Assembly: GCA_944390575.1 (NCBI GenBank) | Contig: CALXQJ010000014.1 | Coordinates: 1 to 54,679, forward strand | Source: an uncultured Spirochaetota bacterium | GTDB taxonomy: Bacteria > Spirochaetota > Brachyspiria > Brachyspirales > Brachyspiraceae | Direction of reading: 5' to 3' | DNA: 54,679 nucleotides | Shown: positions 17,963 to 26,328 of the stretch, one piece after another | Layout: each line of letters opens with the position of its first letter | Numbering within the stretch: position 1 is the stretch's first letter | The notes under the pieces: model-generated | What the model was told of the DNA's origin: nothing | Seen by the model: the letters and a program-made list of their open reading frames with translations, nothing else | Databases searched by the model: none | Position numbers and translations under genes: made by a program

Positions 17963-18724
17963 ATGAAAAAAGAATTCTATATAAATGAAAAAACAAATGA
18001 TTTAATATCAAATCTAATATATGATATTCAAAATTATAATATAACAATAAGCTCATATATAAAAAATATTGAAAAACTTATAGAAGAAAAATTAGATAAT
18101 AAAAATATAAAAGAAAGTAAAGAATATATTAATTCTATAATAAGACAATCATTTCTAATAGAAAAAACTGTAAAATCTTTTAATGAATTTTCAAATATAA
18201 ACTCTTCAGGTTTAGTTCTAAATAAAATATTAGATAATATAAATGATATAATTAATGATGTTATTAATGATTTTAAACCTCTTTTATTATCTAAAAAAAT
18301 AAAAATTTTAAAAGAACAAGATGATGAGATACTCTCTTTAATAGATAAAATAAAAATAAAAAATGCTATTTCTAATATATTTGTTTTTATATTTAATTAT
18401 TTAAAAGTAAATAGTATTTTAGATATTAAATATAGTATAATTAATTACAGTGAGGAAGAGTTTATATTTAGTGTAGGTTCTGAGAGAAGTAATTTAATTA
18501 ATAAATATGTATCTATTAGTATAAGTTTTTTATCTAATAATATTCCAGAAGAACTTAGAAAAAAACTCCTTAAAAAGGCTATTATATATTGTAGTGATAT
18601 TAATTTTAATAATTTATATTTATATTCATCATATAATATAATAAAGAAACATTTAGGAGATATGTGGATTGATAAGGTTGGGAGTAAAAATAGAATAACA
18701 GTACTTCTTCCTATTGAAAAGTAA
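17963..18724 (+). CDS. Histidine-kinase-like protein lacking clear catalytic boxes
   Basis: 253 residues, no membrane segment. Residues about 10-85 form a helical pair like a dimerisation domain (SFLIEKTVKSFNEFSNIN), and residues about 110-250 resemble a kinase ATPase fold, ending in YSSYNIIKKHLGDMWID...NRITVLLPI, which is the usual end of that domain. I cannot find an HExxN phospho-acceptor, or DxGxG and GTG loops; these positions are degenerate. It may be a scaffold or a highly diverged kinase. It shares a strand with the LuxR-type regulator 12 bp downstream, so the two may form one signalling unit. Confidence 0.6.
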   Translation: MKKEFYINEKTNDLISNLIYDIQNYNITISSYIKNIEKLIEEKLDNKNIKESKEYINSIIRQSFLIEKTVKSFNEFSNINSSGLVLNKILDNINDIINDVINDFKPLLLSKKIKILKEQDDEILSLIDKIKIKNAISNIFVFIFNYLKVNSILDIKYSIINYSEEEFIFSVGSERSNLINKYVSISISFLSNNIPEELRKKLLKKAIIYCSDINFNNLYLYSSYNIIKKHLGDMWIDKVGSKNRITVLLPIEK

Positions 18725-18736
18725 AATTATATTTTT

Positions 18737-19675
18737 ATGAATCAGATATTTGGGATTTTTTTATTATTATCATATCTATTTGCTTTTATAATAGGTTTCT
18801 CTTCTATACTTTATAGTATTATTTATTATTTTTTGGAGAGAGTAATTTGGCTTAAGTATTATATAGTTTTTTTATTTACTTTTGGAATTTTACTTATTAT
18901 TAGATCATTAAGACTTTTTAGTTTCTTTATTTTGCCTAATTTTATAGATAGTATAGTATTTGATACACTTTACTATTTTACATTTAGTATTTCTATGTCT
19001 ATTTTATTTTATTTTATACCTTCTTTTTTATATAGATTTTTATCTATAAATTGGACTACTGTTCATAATATCATTTATTTATTATTATCTGTAATATTCT
19101 TTATTATTAGTATATTTGGTATACTTTTTAATTTTAATTTTTATATATTTGCTAATTTTTTATTTTTCTTAGGTATTATTTATTTCTTTACTATTACAGT
19201 ATTAAATTATAATAATATAGAAGATAATACTATTAAGATAATAGTAAGAATACTTGGTATTGCTACTATTATTATACTTCCTGTATTAATTTATTATATA
19301 ATTAGATTTAGAGGTAATATTTCAGATATAGTATCTATGGATATAATATTGCTATTATATTATATTTGGTGGAACTTGATAATACTTTCATATTTTGTTT
19401 GGTATTTTATAAGTATAATAAAGTCAAGAAATATATTTTATTCTACAGATTCTAATATTACGAATTCTGATTCTTTAGGTTCTAATAATAAAGAAAGTTT
19501 TAACTTAACTAAAAGAGAAAATGAGATATTGTCTTATTTACTTTCAGGTAAAACAAACAAAGAAATATCTCTAATATTGGATATATCATTAAATACAGTT
19601 AATAATCATGTAGCTAATATTTATGATAAATCTGGTGTTAAGAATAGGGTAGAGTTGGTAAATAAGTTTAAGTGA
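18737..19675 (+). CDS. Membrane-anchored LuxR-type transcription regulator
   Basis: 312 residues. The first 235 or so are hydrophobic with about seven membrane segments, and the last 60 are a LuxR-type helix-turn-helix: LTKRENEILSYLLSGKTNKE then ISLILDISLNTVNNHVANIY and KSGVKNRVELV. This fits a membrane protein that senses a signal and holds its DNA-binding domain at the membrane. It follows the kinase-like gene by 12 bp. Target genes are unknown. Confidence 0.85.
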   Translation: MNQIFGIFLLLSYLFAFIIGFSSILYSIIYYFLERVIWLKYYIVFLFTFGILLIIRSLRLFSFFILPNFIDSIVFDTLYYFTFSISMSILFYFIPSFLYRFLSINWTTVHNIIYLLLSVIFFIISIFGILFNFNFYIFANFLFFLGIIYFFTITVLNYNNIEDNTIKIIVRILGIATIIILPVLIYYIIRFRGNISDIVSMDIILLLYYIWWNLIILSYFVWYFISIIKSRNIFYSTDSNITNSDSLGSNNKESFNLTKRENEILSYLLSGKTNKEISLILDISLNTVNNHVANIYDKSGVKNRVELVNKFK

Positions 19676-19794
19676 GTTAATATAATAAAGTTAAAATAAC
19701 TTATTCTATTATTACTTGTTTATGATAACTTGTTATTTAAAAATAGTAAGCAAATATATTCTTACTATTTTCGCTTTTTTTCGAATTATAATGA

Positions 19795-20091
19795 TTATTC
19801 TTCAGTAGGAATAGAATCAATAATTGAATTAGCTAAAGAGTTTAGAACCTCTTCTCTTAGAGCACCATCTTTCATATATAGCTCTAATCTTTGCTTAGCC
19901 TCAGCAACCTTATCTTCACGAATATCAGGTGCATTTTTGATAATAGATATTAGTTTTTCATTTTGTAAAGCAGTCATAGACTCATTAGATATTTCTATTC
20001 TGTCAGAACCTACTTTAGACGCTTTATCATTATATCTAATATTTGATTTTGGCTGTATATTAGATGTGCCGCCTATTTTATCGATTGTCAT
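19795..20091 (-). CDS. flgM: Anti-sigma-28 factor FlgM
   Basis: 98 residues. MTIDKIGG near the N-terminus, then a disordered stretch with the DRIEISNES segment, and a helical C-terminal half (RLELYMKDGALREEVLNSLA) that binds the flagellar sigma factor FliA, as in other FlgM proteins. It would hold back late flagellar genes until the hook is finished. Its start overlaps the stop of rsmI by 4 bp (ATGA), so the two are translationally coupled. Confidence 0.9.
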   Translation of the reverse strand: MTIDKIGGTSNIQPKSNIRYNDKASKVGSDRIEISNESMTALQNEKLISIIKNAPDIREDKVAEAKQRLELYMKDGALREEVLNSLANSIIDSIPTEE

Positions 20092-20882
20092 AGTATGACT
20101 CCTTGCTTAAATACATTTTCGGCATTGGTTTTGCATACTTTAGATACTCTATTATCAATAATTATGCAATATTCTCCTTTTAGAATTATATTATTATTTT
20201 GAAAAAAATCAAGAATATTTTTAGCATTATTTCTTATAATTTGTTCAAATTTCTTAGTTAATTCTCGTCCTAGTATGATTTGAGTATTTTCACCAAATAT
20301 TTCATTTATATCTTCTATACAATTTACTATTCTATGAACTGATTCATATAATACTATAATATTTTTTTCATTTTCTTTTAGACTGCTTAATTGATTTTTT
20401 CTTTTTTGTTTTTTATTAGATAGAAATCCTACAAATAGAGTGTCGCCAGATATACCTGAGGCAGATAGTAGAGTAGTGAAAGCTGATATACCTCCTATTG
20501 GTATAACTTTTATATTATTTTCTATAGCCTTTTTTATTATTCCAACACCTGGGTCACTAATGCAAGGAGTACCTGCGTCAGACACTAAAGCTACAGATTT
20601 TCCGCTTATTATTTGTTTTATATATTCATTTGTTTTACTTTCTGAAGAATGGCTATGGTATGAATATATTTGTTTTTTTATGTTGTAGTGATTTAATAAT
20701 TTTATTGTTACTCTTGTATCTTCTGCTAATATGAAATCTACAGAGTTTAGAATTTTTATAGCTCTTATTGTTATATCTTCCAAATTTCCAATAGGTGTTG
20801 CTATTACATATATAGCATTATTTTCTATTTTTTCTTCTTTTGTGATTATATTTTGAATAGAGTTTATATAGCTTTCTGACAT
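20088..20882 (-). CDS. rsmI: 16S rRNA 2'-O-methyltransferase RsmI
   Basis: 264 residues. Methylates C1402 of 16S rRNA with S-adenosylmethionine. Family marks: YVIATPIGNLEDITIRAI near residue 25, AEDTRVTIKLLNHY, SYHSHSS, the LVSDAGTPCISDPG SAM loop, and FLSNKKQKRKNQL. The two parS-like sites lie directly upstream of its start. Confidence 0.96.
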   Translation of the reverse strand: MSESYINSIQNIITKEEKIENNAIYVIATPIGNLEDITIRAIKILNSVDFILAEDTRVTIKLLNHYNIKKQIYSYHSHSSESKTNEYIKQIISGKSVALVSDAGTPCISDPGVGIIKKAIENNIKVIPIGGISAFTTLLSASGISGDTLFVGFLSNKKQKRKNQLSSLKENEKNIIVLYESVHRIVNCIEDINEIFGENTQIILGRELTKKFEQIIRNNAKNILDFFQNNNIILKGEYCIIIDNRVSKVCKTNAENVFKQGVIL

Positions 20883-20908
20883 AATAAATATATATACCTT
20901 TTATTTGA

Positions 20909-20924
20909 TGTTTCACGTGAAAAC
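20909..20924. promoter_or_regulatory. parS-like site 1
   Basis: TGTTTCACGTGAAAAC, 14 of 16 bases equal to the bacterial parS consensus TGTTTCACGTGAAACA; the 12-bp core TTTCACGTGAAA is a perfect palindrome. parS sites bind ParB and usually cluster near oriC. Confidence 0.75.
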
Positions 20925-20992
20925 TTTTTTAATTATAATATATAAATTTTTATTTTACAAATAGCCTTATTAATGGATTATAATAAATAGTA

Positions 20993-21008
20993 TGTTTCAC
21001 GTGAAAAC
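20993..21008. promoter_or_regulatory. parS-like site 2
   Basis: Same 16-mer as site 1, 84 bp further on, and the identity extends to 20 bp (ATGTTTCACGTGAAAACTTT). Both sites are in the 221-bp gap between divergent rsmI and the lipoprotein gene at 21104. A shared operator for these two genes is the alternative. Confidence 0.75.
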
Positions 21009-21103
21009 TTTGAATTATCTTTTATTTTAAAAATATTATGTTGACCTGTTGTTATATATCGATAGTTGTATTATAATTAAAACATTATATAAAAAGGAAT
21101 ATT

Positions 21104-21502
21104 ATGATAGTAAGTAAAATAACTCTTTTAACTTTGTTTATGTTTTTTGTTGTAGCTTGTAGCTCCGACTCATCTTATGGGCTTTCTCCAGCAACTCCTT
21201 CTAATATAGCATATTATAAAGGTAGTTATAATATAACTTTAGATACAACAAAAAATGTTTATAGTATGTATATAAAATATTATGGTGCAGTTCAGTATAA
21301 ATTAAGTACAGATGCTGATTATAAAAATATATCAAAAAGTAGTGTGAAGTATGATAGCACAAATAATTTATTCTTGTTGCCTTTTAATGATGGTAATGGC
21401 AATATGTTTGAAATTATGTTTAGCGATAAAGACAATATGAAAGTAAGAATATTAGATAAAGATAATAAAGTATCAGATACTGGTGTGGGTAAAAAAGCAT
21501 AG
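21104..21502 (+). CDS. Small lipoprotein
   Basis: 132 residues; signal peptide with lipobox VVAC (Cys19), then a Ser-rich linker and a domain with alternating strands (YNITLDTTKNVYSMYIKYYG). No family recognised. It has an AAAAGGA ribosome site and is the first gene of a plus-strand run with a TonB-like protein and a sensor kinase; its last base overlaps the longest form of the next frame. Confidence 0.8.
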   Translation: MIVSKITLLTLFMFFVVACSSDSSYGLSPATPSNIAYYKGSYNITLDTTKNVYSMYIKYYGAVQYKLSTDADYKNISKSSVKYDSTNNLFLLPFNDGNGNMFEIMFSDKDNMKVRILDKDNKVSDTGVGKKA

Positions 21503-21507
21503 TGCTT

Positions 21508-22398
21508 ATGAAAAATGTTAAAGATATAAAAAATCTCTTTTTTGAAAAGAAAGATACTATATTTGCATTAATAGTTTCTCTTATAATGCATATATTTGCT
21601 TTTAGTTTTATTAATACTTCATTGCTTCAATTAGATATGAATGAAGAAAAAAATAAACTTTTAGAAGAAACTAAAAAAGATGACTATATATTTCTTGTAG
21701 AAACTCCAAATGTTCCAGAAGAAGAAAATAAAGAAGATACTCCATTTGCTTCTGATAAGGCTTTGAAATCAAAGGGTGATATAAATGCAAGACCTACAAG
21801 AGTATTTTCAGACACATCTGTATTTTCTTTTTTAGGAGATGGAGAAAATAGCTATATTATAAAAAATAATAATAATAAAATACCTAATAATAAAGTTGAT
21901 AGATTAGATGATAAAGGAAGTAGTGCTTCAAAAGTAGAAACATATACCCCAAGTCAAAGAGGAATTAAAGGAGATACTAAAATACCTGCCTCTTTTGATG
22001 AAGGTGCAGATAGGGCTGTTGTGTTTTCTAGTGAGACTGGTGGAATACAGTTGGGTACTAAAGCTCAAGAATATTTTTGGTACTTTTATTCTCTTGTTAA
22101 TTCTATAAGAGATTCTTGGTATCTTACTATACCAAATCAAGCTCATTTCTTAGGGCTTCTTAGGACAGATGAAGTTGAAGTTTTACTTTCTATAGATGAA
22201 AATGGTAATATAGCTTTTGAAAAGTTTTTAAAACAATCTTCTTATGGTCAAAATAGTTTAGATAATTCTTGTTCTAAAGCTGTAGAATATGCTGAGAAAT
22301 TAAAACCGCCTCCTTCTGGTCTTTTAAGAGATTATGGAGAAAATGGCAAAATATATATACCGTTTAGATTTATATATCAAAATTTTAGTAGAGATTAA
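21508..22398 (+). CDS. TonB/TolA-like energy-transducer protein
   Basis: About 296 residues from the ATG at 21508; a GTG six bases earlier also fits. One N-terminal membrane segment (IFALIVSLIMHIFAFSFI), then an acidic, Asn/Lys-rich periplasmic stretch, and a C-terminal domain with the TonB pattern: VEVLLSIDENGNIAFEKFLK, then A.EYAEKLKPPPSGL and IYIPFRFIYQ. It could couple inner-membrane energy to an outer-membrane receptor, but no ExbB/ExbD or receptor is nearby. Spacing to the next gene is 2 bp. Confidence 0.75.
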   Translation: MKNVKDIKNLFFEKKDTIFALIVSLIMHIFAFSFINTSLLQLDMNEEKNKLLEETKKDDYIFLVETPNVPEEENKEDTPFASDKALKSKGDINARPTRVFSDTSVFSFLGDGENSYIIKNNNNKIPNNKVDRLDDKGSSASKVETYTPSQRGIKGDTKIPASFDEGADRAVVFSSETGGIQLGTKAQEYFWYFYSLVNSIRDSWYLTIPNQAHFLGLLRTDEVEVLLSIDENGNIAFEKFLKQSSYGQNSLDNSCSKAVEYAEKLKPPPSGLLRDYGENGKIYIPFRFIYQNFSRD

Positions 22399-22400
22399 AT

Positions 22401-24176
22401 ATGCATATTTTTAATATAAAGAAAATTTTTACTAATATTCATGATCTATCTTTTAAAACTATTATAATATTATTAATACTATTAGATTTAGCTTTATCTA
22501 TTTTTATAACATTATTTATATATGAACCAAATACAGACTATAGACTATACTTATTTTTTATAATATTTATACCTTCTGTTAGTATGATTATAGCAACATC
22601 TTTTATTATAAAATTTATAATAGATGCTTTTCATAAAAAAGAAGGTTCTCATTTGAAGTTATTAATTATTGTTATTATGACTATAATAACTCTACTACCA
22701 AGCATAATAATAAGTTCTATTTCTACATATATTATAAAATATAATTTAGACTTATTTCTTAATAATAAAATATATAACTCTCTTTCTTATTTTGTTAATT
22801 CTTCTAATAATGATATAATAGAAAAACAAAACTCTATGGTAAATTATTTAAAGAGATTTAACTCTAATTTTTTTAATAATTTGTATAGAAGAATAGATTT
22901 TGATAATATATCAAATAATGTAAATACAATAGAGTTTTTAAAAGAAAATGATTTTGAAAACCTTGTTATATTATCAAATTCTTATTATGGATCAAGCACT
23001 GTATTATTTAATACTCAAAACTTTTTACCTATAGATATAAATTATAAAATAAAAGCTACAAATATAACTTTTGCAAATAGTGAATATAATGGACTTTTTT
23101 ATATTAATGCTATAATACCATTAAGAGAAACTAATAATTATATTATATGGTCTAAACCTATGACTTCTAACTTTATAGAAATAAGAAATAATTCTTTAGA
23201 GTCTTTTAGACTTTATAATTCTATTAATATGTTCACAAATGAATTTTCTGCAATACTAAAAATATTATATATATTAATACTTGGAATATCTGTATTTTTT
23301 TCTATATTGCTTGGTATATTTTTATCAAGAATAATAACAAAACCTATAGGATTAATACTATCTGCTACAGAATCTATTATGAACTTTAATTTTGATATTA
23401 ATATGAAGCTTGTAGTTGTACATGATTTAAGAAATTTAATAAATAGATTTAACTTAATGGCAAGATCATTAAAATATCATAGAGATAGAGAAAAAAGAGC
23501 AGCACGCCTTGAAACTTGGAGAGAGGCTACACTTAAAGTAGCTCATGAAATAAAAAATCCTCTTATGCCTATTATTTTAAATGCTGAACTTATCAAATTA
23601 AAGTTAAAAAATAATATGACGGATGAGGAGATAGATAAGTTAAGAAATTCTATTAATATTATTATAAAAAACTCTAATACTATTTCTAATTTAACAAAGT
23701 CTTTTTCTGAATATTCTTTTAGTGTTAAGCTTTCTGATAATGATTATTCTATTAATGATATTATTAATGAAGTTGTGGATTCTTTTAAGGGGCTTGAGAC
23801 TATTGAGTTTTTCCTGTCATTATCTTCATACGATCATTTTATGCGTGTAGATAGAGAGAAATTAATTATAGCATTTAGAAACTTAATAAAAAATTCTATA
23901 GAAGCTTTAGAAAATAGTGTAAATAAGTATATTTATATTTCTTCATATCATGAACTTATAAATAATAATATAGTTTATACAATAAGTATTACTGATACAG
24001 GTTTAGGAATAGAAGAAAAGAATTTAGCTAAAATATTTGAGCCATACTATACATCAAAAGATAATGGTACAGGTATAGGTCTTGCAACTGTAGAAAAAAT
24101 TATAGTAGAGCATAATGGAACTATAGAGGTTCATTCTATACCAAATGAAGGTACTACATTTTTAATACACTTTTAA
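22401..24176 (+). CDS. NtrY-like membrane sensor histidine kinase
   Basis: 591 residues. Three membrane segments in the first 111 residues, an extracytoplasmic region of about 175 residues, a fourth membrane segment near 288-315, a HAMP-like linker, then a complete kinase: VAHEIKNPLMPI with His382, FRNLIKNSIEAL (N box), DTGLGIEE, FEPYYTSK and GTGIGLATVEKII. The H-box (EIKNPLMPI) and layout are like NtrY. No matching DNA-binding response regulator is adjacent; the convergent receiver-like gene at 24179 has lost its phospho-acceptor. Probably co-transcribed with the TonB-like gene. Confidence 0.9.
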   Translation: MHIFNIKKIFTNIHDLSFKTIIILLILLDLALSIFITLFIYEPNTDYRLYLFFIIFIPSVSMIIATSFIIKFIIDAFHKKEGSHLKLLIIVIMTIITLLPSIIISSISTYIIKYNLDLFLNNKIYNSLSYFVNSSNNDIIEKQNSMVNYLKRFNSNFFNNLYRRIDFDNISNNVNTIEFLKENDFENLVILSNSYYGSSTVLFNTQNFLPIDINYKIKATNITFANSEYNGLFYINAIIPLRETNNYIIWSKPMTSNFIEIRNNSLESFRLYNSINMFTNEFSAILKILYILILGISVFFSILLGIFLSRIITKPIGLILSATESIMNFNFDINMKLVVVHDLRNLINRFNLMARSLKYHRDREKRAARLETWREATLKVAHEIKNPLMPIILNAELIKLKLKNNMTDEEIDKLRNSINIIIKNSNTISNLTKSFSEYSFSVKLSDNDYSINDIINEVVDSFKGLETIEFFLSLSSYDHFMRVDREKLIIAFRNLIKNSIEALENSVNKYIYISSYHELINNNIVYTISITDTGLGIEEKNLAKIFEPYYTSKDNGTGIGLATVEKIIVEHNGTIEVHSIPNEGTTFLIHF

Positions 24177-24178
24177 TT

Positions 24179-24526
24179 TTATAAATAGTTTATAATATTT
24201 TGTATGTCGTTTGGATATACTATTGGGATAATATTGATTTTTTTTATTTTTTCAAAAGCTTCTTTATCTATATTATCATATAGAAAAAATACTGTATAAA
24301 TATTTTCTGTATATTTTTTCTGTAGTTCTAATACAAAATCTACTGAGTTTATCCAGCTTAAGTTAGGATTAAAAATAAGTTTTGTTACATTATATTTATA
24401 TATTTTACTTATAAGATCGTATAGGTTATCAGATTTAAGTATATAAATAGAATCTTTTTCTAAAGTAGCTTTTACTTTATTTAATCTATGACTATCATCA
24501 TCTACTATTATGACATAATTATTCAT
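24179..24526 (-). CDS. Degenerate receiver-domain protein
   Basis: 115 residues, the size of a single CheY-like domain. The N-terminal acidic triad is present (VIIVDDD), but the strand-3 position that should hold the phosphorylated Asp reads LIFNPNLSW, with no Asp, and the conserved Lys near the end is not clear (IIPIVYPNDIQ). It may be a pseudo-receiver that binds partners without phosphorylation. It converges on the NtrY-like kinase gene with 2 bp between the stop codons. Confidence 0.6.
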   Translation of the reverse strand: MNNYVIIVDDDSHRLNKVKATLEKDSIYILKSDNLYDLISKIYKYNVTKLIFNPNLSWINSVDFVLELQKKYTENIYTVFFLYDNIDKEAFEKIKKINIIPIVYPNDIQNIINYL

Positions 24527-24553
24527 TTTTTATTAATCAGACTTTCAAATTAT

Positions 24554-24637
24554 TACCGAGAGAGGGAATCGAACCCTCACTGAGTTGCCCCAATCAGATT
24601 TTGAGTCTGACGCGTCTACCAATTCCGCCATCTCGGC
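24554..24637 (-). tRNA. tRNA-Leu (CAA)
   Basis: 84-nt class II tRNA. Acceptor stem GCCGAGA / TCTCGGT (first pair G-U), discriminator A, D-arm with GGTAGACGC, anticodon stem TCAGA/TCTGA around loop CTCAAAA giving anticodon CAA, a long variable arm, and the T-loop GGTTCGATTCC. The 3' CCA is not encoded. Confidence 0.95.
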
Positions 24638-24778
24638 TTTTAGTAAAAAATACTTTGTAGATTATAATCTTATAAAAAATAAAATGCAAGCAATAACTTA
24701 ATAATAATATGTACTTTTTCTTTTTTTCTGTTATGATGTTTTATAATATTATAAACTAATATATTTTAGAAGGTATTT

Positions 24779-25792
24779 ATGAAGATTACACTTGATATGT
24801 CTATTTCTCAGTTATTAGAGGAATTTGATAGAGAATTTGGACTATCATTATCTATATATAGAGGTGCTACTAAATCGGACGATATAAGTTTGTATGAAAT
24901 AGCTGATATTCGTAAAGATTTGGATTCTTTTATTATTGTTGATAAGGATACAAGTGTTGAGACTTTGGAATCTATGTTTAGACAAAACTTTGGAATTAAA
25001 GTTTTGGTTAAAGATAAAGATGGTAATACTCTAAATCAAAATAGAACATTAAGTGGAAGTAGAGTGTTAATAGATGATGATGATGTTCAAAAAACAGAAG
25101 AAGATATCACTATAAAAAAAACTTCTAAAATAAAGCAAAAAAAAGAAAAGAATGATACTACTAATAAAAAGAATACTCCTCAAAAAGGATATTATCTAAA
25201 ACCAGACTTACAAAAACATTCAGTTGAAGATAAGATAAAAGAGATAGATAGGTATTATTTAATTTTTCAGAGAAGTGAAAGATATAAACCTATGATTAAT
25301 TTAATTAGTTGTATTGAAGAGGCATATTTATTATATCCTCATTCTAGTGAAATTATAAATCATATTGAGGATATTAAATTAAAGTCTGTTAATGTCTCTA
25401 ATTTGAGCATAAGAAAGAGAAGATTTGCTGTATTACTACTTATAATATTAACTTCTATATTTAGTATAATTGGTATTGGAGTTTGGGGATATGATTTTTA
25501 TAAATCTATTCAGAGAGAAAGACTTGTTGATAGTATAGTTAAAGAAATAGATAATTTAAGATTACAAAAGGGTGCTTTGGTTGAGAGTGGTAGTTTAGCG
25601 GAGGCTAATGCTATAGATGAGAATATAAACTCTAAGTCTATTCAACTTAATAATCTAAAGAATACAAAAGGTCATATTATAGTATATTATTCTATATTAT
25701 TAGCATTTATTATGCTTGTAATACTTTTTATATTTTTAAATAGATTAAATAGATATAATGTAACTTCTTATAGGTTTTATAAAAACAATTAA
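24779..25792 (+). CDS. Conserved membrane protein of unknown function
   Basis: 337 residues. Residues 1-85 form a compact domain of alternating helix and strand (LEEFDREFGLSLSIYRG...); its layout recalls small N-terminal modules of uncharacterised bacterial proteins. A Lys/Asp/Asn-rich linker follows (about 100-145), then a helical domain, and two C-terminal membrane segments (about 220-245 and 302-323) with a coiled-coil loop between. It is not phage-like despite preceding block A. Confidence 0.7.
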   Translation: MKITLDMSISQLLEEFDREFGLSLSIYRGATKSDDISLYEIADIRKDLDSFIIVDKDTSVETLESMFRQNFGIKVLVKDKDGNTLNQNRTLSGSRVLIDDDDVQKTEEDITIKKTSKIKQKKEKNDTTNKKNTPQKGYYLKPDLQKHSVEDKIKEIDRYYLIFQRSERYKPMINLISCIEEAYLLYPHSSEIINHIEDIKLKSVNVSNLSIRKRRFAVLLLIILTSIFSIIGIGVWGYDFYKSIQRERLVDSIVKEIDNLRLQKGALVESGSLAEANAIDENINSKSIQLNNLKNTKGHIIVYYSILLAFIMLVILFIFLNRLNRYNVTSYRFYKNN

Positions 25793-25858
25793 TATAATTT
25801 CATAATACTCTTATAAATACTTATTATTTATATAATATTTAAGAGGTGAATATTATAT

Positions 25859-26308
25859 ATGAAGTATAGTAAAGAGTTAGAAGATAAAATATATAATTTT
25901 ATAAAAAAAGAAAATCCAACATTTGATGAATTATGCAAGCATATTGGTATTGACTATGATGATTTAAAGGATATGCTTTATAAAAGTAGTAAGAAATATA
26001 AAAGAAATTTGCTAAAAAAAATAAATAAAGCAAGAAGTGAATTTTTAAGAGACAAAAAAATAAAAATAGAAAATGAGCTTATTAAAAAGGCATCTGGTTT
26101 TTATAGTAAAGATATAGTAAAAGAGATAAAGACTGATAAGGATGGTAATGAGAGCAGTAGTATAAAATATAATTATAAATATAATAGTCCAAGTGAAAAA
26201 GCTATTATAGTATTTTTTGAAATTTTAAGAAGAAGAAAAGAATCTATTCTAAGTAAAAAAAAATTAAAAGATAATGGCTTAAATATAAATATAGGCTTTA
26301 ATAAATAG
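25859..26308 (+). CDS. Terminase small subunit candidate (block A)
   Basis: 149 residues, basic and helical. Residues 5-45 could be a helix-turn-helix (PTFDELCKHIGIDYDDLKDM), and a central oligomerisation-like helix and a strand pair follow, ending in NSPSEKAIIVFFEILRRRKE. Position directly before the large terminase (20 bp), with matching size, is the main evidence. It would bind the DNA to be packaged; in a gene transfer agent this sequence specificity is expected to be lost or relaxed. A GAGGTG ribosome site precedes the ATG. Confidence 0.7.
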   Translation: MKYSKELEDKIYNFIKKENPTFDELCKHIGIDYDDLKDMLYKSSKKYKRNLLKKINKARSEFLRDKKIKIENELIKKASGFYSKDIVKEIKTDKDGNESSSIKYNYKYNSPSEKAIIVFFEILRRRKESILSKKKLKDNGLNINIGFNK

Positions 26309-26328
26309 TTATTTACAAGGACTTTTTT

